From Cordia subcordata (lineage: Eukaryota > Streptophyta > Magnoliopsida > Boraginales > Cordiaceae): DNA of 64,000 bases. A program made the position numbers and the translations under genes. This document shows, piece after piece, positions 59,064 through 64,000 of this stretch; position 1 is the first letter of the stretch, and every line of letters begins with the position of its first letter. Under the pieces are notes generated by a model. It was not told the DNA's origin. It saw nothing but the letters and a program-made list of their open reading frames with translations, and did not search any database. The stretch is taken from positions 496,001 to 560,000 of the forward strand of contig JAPTOF010000033.1 of NCBI GenBank assembly GCA_028554755.1, read 5' to 3'.

Positions 59064-60180
59064 CTAATCATAACCAGGTTAGTGGGTTGAAAGTTGAAGC
59101 TAGAAATGGTGAGTGGATCACTGTTGATTTCCCTCCTTCGTCGCTTGTCATCATGGCAGGTGACGCTTACCAGGCATATATATATATACTCATTTTCTTT
59201 TTTTATTATAGTGGAAACTTTATTATATGCTTGAAAATTTTTATATACAGTACATGAAATCCTTTTTATAGTAAACCAGAAACCATGACTTTGAAGCTCT
59301 ATTGCCTAACTATACGTGATTATTGAGCTAGTTTTTAATATAATGGTAGATCTTTGGATAAAGTTGCTTTCGAACAAATATCGTTGTAATTTGAGGGTAA
59401 TATTTATTGAGTGGTTAATATATATTAAGTCTCCAAAATTGAATTAAGATCCTCTTCCAACCAATTATTATTCTAATATTCTAATACTATATTTTAATTA
59501 TTACTCCCAATAACTATTATTTTAATTCCTTTCTCGTGATTTGAAATTTAACAATGAAATAATTGCTTCAGGAGTAGTGACATAAATACCTTCGAGAAAG
59601 TGCTTTTTGAAAAAAAAAATTACATTTTTGACTTTTTAAGAAAAGTTTAAATTTAATTTATACATTTTTTTAAATATAAAAATCAATTCAAACAGACGTG
59701 AGAACTACTGTAGACTATAAAAATATAACTAAAGACACCCTTCTTAATGAAGGTTTATTGCCCTTCTCAAATAAAAGAGAAAAGAATTTATTGGCATAGG
59801 ATCCACAGGTTTCTGCCGTTGACCCGATAATAAAATTGCTCAAGAGATTGGTCTTAATTATTCCAACCATCTCATTCGGAATTTTTGAGCATAGAAATTA
59901 AAAGTTTGCGTTTTTGGTGGTTTAGGCAAGAAGCAACGACAGGACACATTCTCCCAAACATAAAGTAATTGTGCGTGAGAATAACACAAGATACTGCCTC
60001 TCATTCTTCTCCTTCAATAAGGGGATCACGCAAATTCCAGACGAGCTCGTCGATGAACAACATCCATTAAAATTCAAGCCATTCGATAATGTTGGATTAG
60101 CTCAATTCTACTTCGCAAACATCGCGAGCTGGTAGCTAAGCGTTGCAGAGGGCAGCGCCGCAGAATTGTACTGCAGCATC

Positions 60181-60809
60181 TAGGGATAGCAATGGGACGA
60201 GTGGCTTAGGGTATCCGACATCGACCGATCCGATTAAAATCCGATAAAATCTGTCCCGTTAAGAACCCGGAACGATTAAAAATACCCGTTAAGTTTTGGG
60301 ACGGAACTGGGATTGAACCCCGGGTACCCGCATTCCCGAACCCGGTTATGTATAAAATTTTTAAGTACATAAGTACATATTATATATACTAAAAATTAAG
60401 AGAAGATTTTTACTTTCTAGTAGTAGTAAGGTTTGAACCTTTAACTTTTTACTTTTTAAAATTTTGTTATTTTAATATATTTTAGTGATATTGTTTAGAT
60501 TTTTTGGGGAAAATTTATTTAAATGGTTAGTTTTGTAAAATTTAGTGATTTAATTCTATTTCCTAGGTTGAGAATATATCTTAAATTTAGATTTAAGATG
60601 TTTCTTGTTAAAATTTTTTATTTAAATTTTAATTATTTTAAACCGGATTTGAAACGTTCCGAGTACCCGCGGGTTTGTGACATTCTGGGAATGGAATTCT
60701 CATTTAATTTTTATTCGGGTTTGGGACGAAGATGGGAATTGAGATGCTATCCGGATAGCAGGTTTGGGATTCCTTCATGGGCAGGATACCCGCCCCGTTA
60801 CCATCCCTA
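60181..60809. mobile_element. hAT-type non-autonomous element, 629 bp
   Basis: Begins TAGGGATAGCAATGGGACG and ends, inverted, TAGGGATGGTAACGGGGCGG. Exact 8-bp TSD GCAGCATC at 60173-60180 and 60810-60817. CCCGTTA/ACCCG motifs fill the interior. An 8-bp TSD is typical of hAT. It lies in the last codons of the dioxygenase pseudogene. Confidence 0.92.
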
Positions 60810-60830
60810 GCAGCATCAATGCTTAACGGA

Positions 60831-61390
60831 ACAAAACTTCAAATATAAATTTCTCTCGTAAAGATATAATAAGACTATAAGGGAAATCAAATTTAACGCA
60901 ATTCCTTCCATCTGTTCTTAATCTTGTCAATTCTGCAATATTGTACTTCTGTTCGTGTGATGGGTGTTGTTTGTTTTAATATCTAGTTGTGGCTCTTAAG
61001 TGTAATCTAAAATCAATAACTAGTGAAAAAGCTTGCATGTTCCATCAGGATGTTGTTATATTTAAATAAACATTTGAATGAATAATATAGATATGTTCCA
61101 AAGGTGTTTTAGGATATTCATCTGTCTTCAAAGGCTGTACTACCAATGTGATAGGGATAGAGAAAGAGAAAAAAACCGAAAATTGTAAACAATTTTGTGA
61201 ACAAAAATTATTTTTTTAATAAATCTCACATTTAACTTTTCATAAATCACCGGATGTAAGACAAAAAATAAATAGTTTACTCTCCTACTATCTGTAAAAT
61301 GCTCTTTAGGGTGTGATAGTCTTTCTTGGTACGGTGTTAACTCATCCCCAAATAAGACCATTAACCTATCTCAAAGACTATAAACCTTAT
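60831..61390. repeat. Right flank of the dioxygenase duplication (copy 2)
   Basis: Collinear with 29643-30130: AAAACTTCAAATAT, TTTCTCTCGTAAAG, ATCTAGTTGTGGCTC and CATCAGGATGTTGTTATAT. It ends near 61390. About 60 extra bases occur at 61095-61175. Confidence 0.85.
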
Positions 61391-62210
61391 AGTGGAGCGA
61401 TATGCCTCAACATATTCTCCAAGGTAGTTAATAATAAGACAATATTTACGAGTAGAAAACACATAAATTTCAACTTAAAATCTTTAACTACAACAAGTGA
61501 CTTTTTAATCACTGCACCAACCTTTGAAGCGAGATACACATACTTGTGATGATTATGATCGTTTGCAATTGCAAGCCACCAATCAAGAAAAAGATCTGCC
61601 AGGGAAGATGAAGAGTGTTTTAGACATCACCGATCAAGATTCCATTTTCTTTTTCATATGAAGAACTGAGAAAAGACCCAACGGTTGTATCATCACATAA
61701 GCTGGAAAAGAAAGCATCCATATTCCAACACAGAAAGATGAAAAAGGGAGGGGGCGTACACCGCTGAAGCTAGTATAAGTTAGACCAAACTGTGCACCAT
61801 TAGGACAAATATCAAGAGGAACTTGTCTGCTTGGCTCCTGGAATACAGCAGAGCATCCTCAGACAGAACGCAGGAAATAATGCCTGGGCATTTAAACGTA
61901 ACAAACAAATGACTTGTTTGCATATATCCATTTGCACACGCATTCATACGTTATATGATCATCTCTATGCAAACTACAAAACAATAATCTAACCCTTTCT
62001 TAAAAGTCAGTTGATAAGGTAACAAGGCTGAGCAATATCATTTGTTCTCATACTTTGTCCATATGTTGACTGAAGAATACGAAATCTAAAGTAATTTTAT
62101 GAGGTAACTTTGAGGTAATTCTGCAAATCCAGACGGATTAACATGCACAAGTACAAACAGTACATATATGTTCATATATACAAATAGAGAGAAGTGAGAG
62201 GGAACAAGAC
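61391..62210 (-). other. 3' region of the CHR10-like gene, possible last exon
   Basis: On the minus strand an acceptor TATTCCAG at about 61843 is followed by an open stretch (EPSRQVPLDICPNGAQFGL). It joins in phase to a GTGTAAG donor at 62216. I cannot tell whether this is a true last exon or 3' UTR. Confidence 0.3.
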
Positions 62211-63526
62211 TTACACATAGATATTTATGCCATATGTGGCAGAATATTTCCGCAGAAGACGCTCAACGGTATACCACTGTGATCGATCTGATCCATCTTG
62301 ATACCGTATTCGTGGCATGTGGATTGAAGCTTTTGCGAAATTTGAAAGGAAAAGCATTAAGAAATAGACATCTCCAAAATATACATTTCCAAAATATAAT
62401 TTCAGACATTTGGATTATAACAGATTGCAATTTTCATATTACCATTCAATGACAATGTTGCTCTAAGAGAAACACACATATTCACAATAAAGAACATATC
62501 TTCCCATGTGGTACATGGTGACTGGAGCATAATGCACGCCAAACAGGTATTTGAGAGACCGAGTATGATAAATGGAGCCAAAAGAACTATCTTCATGACA
62601 TTAAAAATGGGCAATGCACCTTTAATGCTTCCAGACAGGAGACGGAAAAAACCTTCAAGGAACCAGAAAGACTGGATACATAAAAAGTAGGAATCTAAAC
62701 TTAACCTAGAAAAGATTGTAAGCTAAACAAGAAAATACAATAACAACAGCTCAAAGCCAGAAATGGAAGGTCTAATCATTATACTAGCCAAGGAGAAAAC
62801 AGCAACAAACAAACTTCTAAAGCGGGACGCAAGTTTACCAGAATTTTGAGCAGCCATATATGATGCTTTTGATAAACAACGCTCCAAGTCAGGCATGGAA
62901 ATGCTGCTACGTGGGACGTTACGCCTAGGGTTATATGATTGCACAACAGCCAAAGCTACCCATTGTGGAGCATTACCATCATTACTCGATCGACTGGAGT
63001 CTTCTGCAAAGCAAATTATTGGGTCAAATTCGTTAGACTATGAAGAAAAGCAATAAGGATAATAGGAAGATTCCAAGGTTCAAAAGAAGCGAGAAGCAGC
63101 ATGTATAAGGCTCTGAGACAAATACGATAAAACATACCATACTAGTTTGAACTTCATTAGTAATTCCTCAGCAAATTAGTTAGACTTTGTTCAGAAAAAA
63201 ATAGCAATAGCACTGAGGCACCTAAGCAGTTCATTAAGCTCCAATCAGCAGCTGACCCTCAAAAAGAGACTTATTAAGAGAAAGGAAGAGGTTTGGTTTA
63301 GGGGATTTTAAGCAACCAGTATTTCCATTAATTACGGGGAAACAACCTGCAAAATTTGGAACAGATAGTACAACACCTACCAGAAACTTTAATAAGATGG
63401 AGATCACCCAGATGAAGGTCACCAAATTCAGAAGCTCGTTCATAAGCACTGGGAATATCCTCTGAAAGTTTGGCCAGTGCATCAAACATACCACCATGCC
63501 CCCATCTTCCAGAGTTATCAACACAG
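62211..63526 (-). CDS. CHR10: ALC1/CHR10-type SNF2 chromatin remodeller, C-terminal (macro-domain) exons, partial
   Basis: Three exons: 63381-63526, 62839-63003 and 62211-62329, GT-AG and in phase. They encode [20 protein letters not shown], then [41 protein letters not shown] and [36 protein letters not shown] (given here with positions only for the longer run, 62214-62326). The pattern V-D-x-S-G-x-W-G, L-x-L-G and P-R-I-x-Y/H...W-Y-x-x-E-R-L matches the C-terminal macro domain of human CHD1L/ALC1, which senses poly(ADP-ribose). The plant member is CHR10/ASG3. The SNF2 ATPase part lies right of base 64000. The frame ends at TAA 62211-62213, some residues earlier than I expect, and that TAA is inside GTGTAAG, a fair 5' splice site. 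Confidence 0.8.
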
Positions 63527-64000
63527 CTGTGCCAAGGTTATAAATGTTAAGAGTAGCTCAAAACAGAGTAAGCCAAAACTTGAAGCACTTGAAAAACGCT
63601 TTCAGTATCAGGAGCAACATGACAATAACATGGCATATTACCAATTGCTAGGAAGGCTACTAAATACACGTGGCACTGTTGGTTCCAAAGGACCTTACAG
63701 GTATGATAAAAGTTTTGCTAAAAGTAATGGGTCCATCCTAAATCCAATTAGTTCTAAGAGGAATAGTTCAAGATCTTATACGGTAAATGTAGAGTTTGTA
63801 AATTTCAAGTGATGTAAGAATTTATTGTAGCACCCCCTTCACATGTCACCCATACTGAAATGCAATTTTTTTGAAGTAAATGATGAGCTGCCGGTGACCA
63901 GAAGAAAATCAGGATTTAAGACGCAGTTATGGTGGACTGCATGACAAAGAGTTGGATGGGTCACATGTGGAATATACGACAGAAAAGATTGGACCAAGGG
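63527..64000 (-). other. Intron of the CHR10-like gene, no exon seen
   Basis: No further coding exon can be recognised up to the window edge. The plus-strand open frame at 63477-63812 overlaps the macro-domain exon in antisense and is not a gene. Confidence 0.55.

Larger units (their letters stand above)
58747..60830 (+). pseudogene. Truncated second copy of the dioxygenase
   Basis: Exon 2 text covers 58747-58793 (HTD region, now ATTCATACGGATGATAAG) and about 59064-59175, split by an insertion. Exon 3 text covers 59928-60180. Exon 1 and the promoter are absent. TAG at 60133-60135 follows ANIASW. The exon 2 donor reads GC instead of GT. The distal iron ligand (SPKHKV) and RYC are still readable. 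A hAT-type element splits the last codons. It cannot make an enzyme. Confidence 0.9.

Noticed and set aside
61140..61361. 73-codon minus-strand frame near the duplication edge
   Set aside because: Low-complexity tail (SLSLSLS) and location in duplicated non-coding flank.
1..64000. tRNA, rRNA or organelle-derived inserts
   Set aside because: I saw no cloverleaf-forming tRNA sequence, rRNA core motif or recognisable plastid or mitochondrial gene; a tRNAscan run could still find one.

Overview
The window is nuclear DNA from a flowering plant, most likely a eudicot. The evidence is many-exon genes with GT-AG introns, AT-rich intergenic DNA, TIR elements, a Sirevirus-like Copia retrotransposon, Helitron-like termini and an endogenous pararetrovirus. 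I cannot name the species from sequence alone.

Layout. (1) About 1-10.5 kb, minus strand: the first twelve exons of a HUB1/BRE1-type histone H2B ubiquitin ligase; the RING end lies off the left edge. (2) 12.1-17.2 kb, minus strand: an eight-exon alpha/beta-hydrolase (lipase-like) gene with a GHSKGG nucleophile elbow. It has an in-frame TGA before its conserved C-terminus and an exon junction that does not keep frame. (3) 17.2-27.2 kb: gene-poor, with small TIR elements, tandem repeats, a run of four Helitron-like 3' ends and, abutting the next gene, a 1-kb TIR element that appears to have duplicated that gene's TATA box. (4) 27.2-29.6 kb, plus strand: an intact three-exon 2-oxoglutarate/Fe(II) dioxygenase of the AOP-like group. 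(5) 33.4-54.9 kb: a dead endogenous caulimovirid (pararetrovirus) locus in three pieces, A(+), B(-) and C(+). B and C form an inverted pair. A 9.67-kb Sirevirus-like Ty1/Copia element with 5-bp TSDs (ATAAG) is nested inside piece B. The locus is bounded by TA-rich microsatellites. (6) 57.4-61.4 kb: a second, degenerate copy of the dioxygenase region (flank, part of exon 2, exon 3, 3' flank). It is truncated, carries a stop, and holds a 629-bp hAT-type element with an exact 8-bp TSD. (7) 62.2-63.5 kb, minus strand: C-terminal exons of an ALC1/CHR10-type SNF2 remodeller, covering the macro-domain region.

How it fits together. The host genes at the edges (HUB1, CHR10/ALC1-like) both act on chromatin but show no sign of being a functional cluster. 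The centre was built by duplicating the dioxygenase region; the viral and retrotransposon DNA now lies between the two copies. Pairs of viral copies share stop codons at identical codons, which suggests they multiplied within the genome after the virus was already dead. I found no wholly new system. The best leads are the inverted viral locus, the TATA-box insertion, the splice-acceptor minisatellite and the damaged hydrolase gene.
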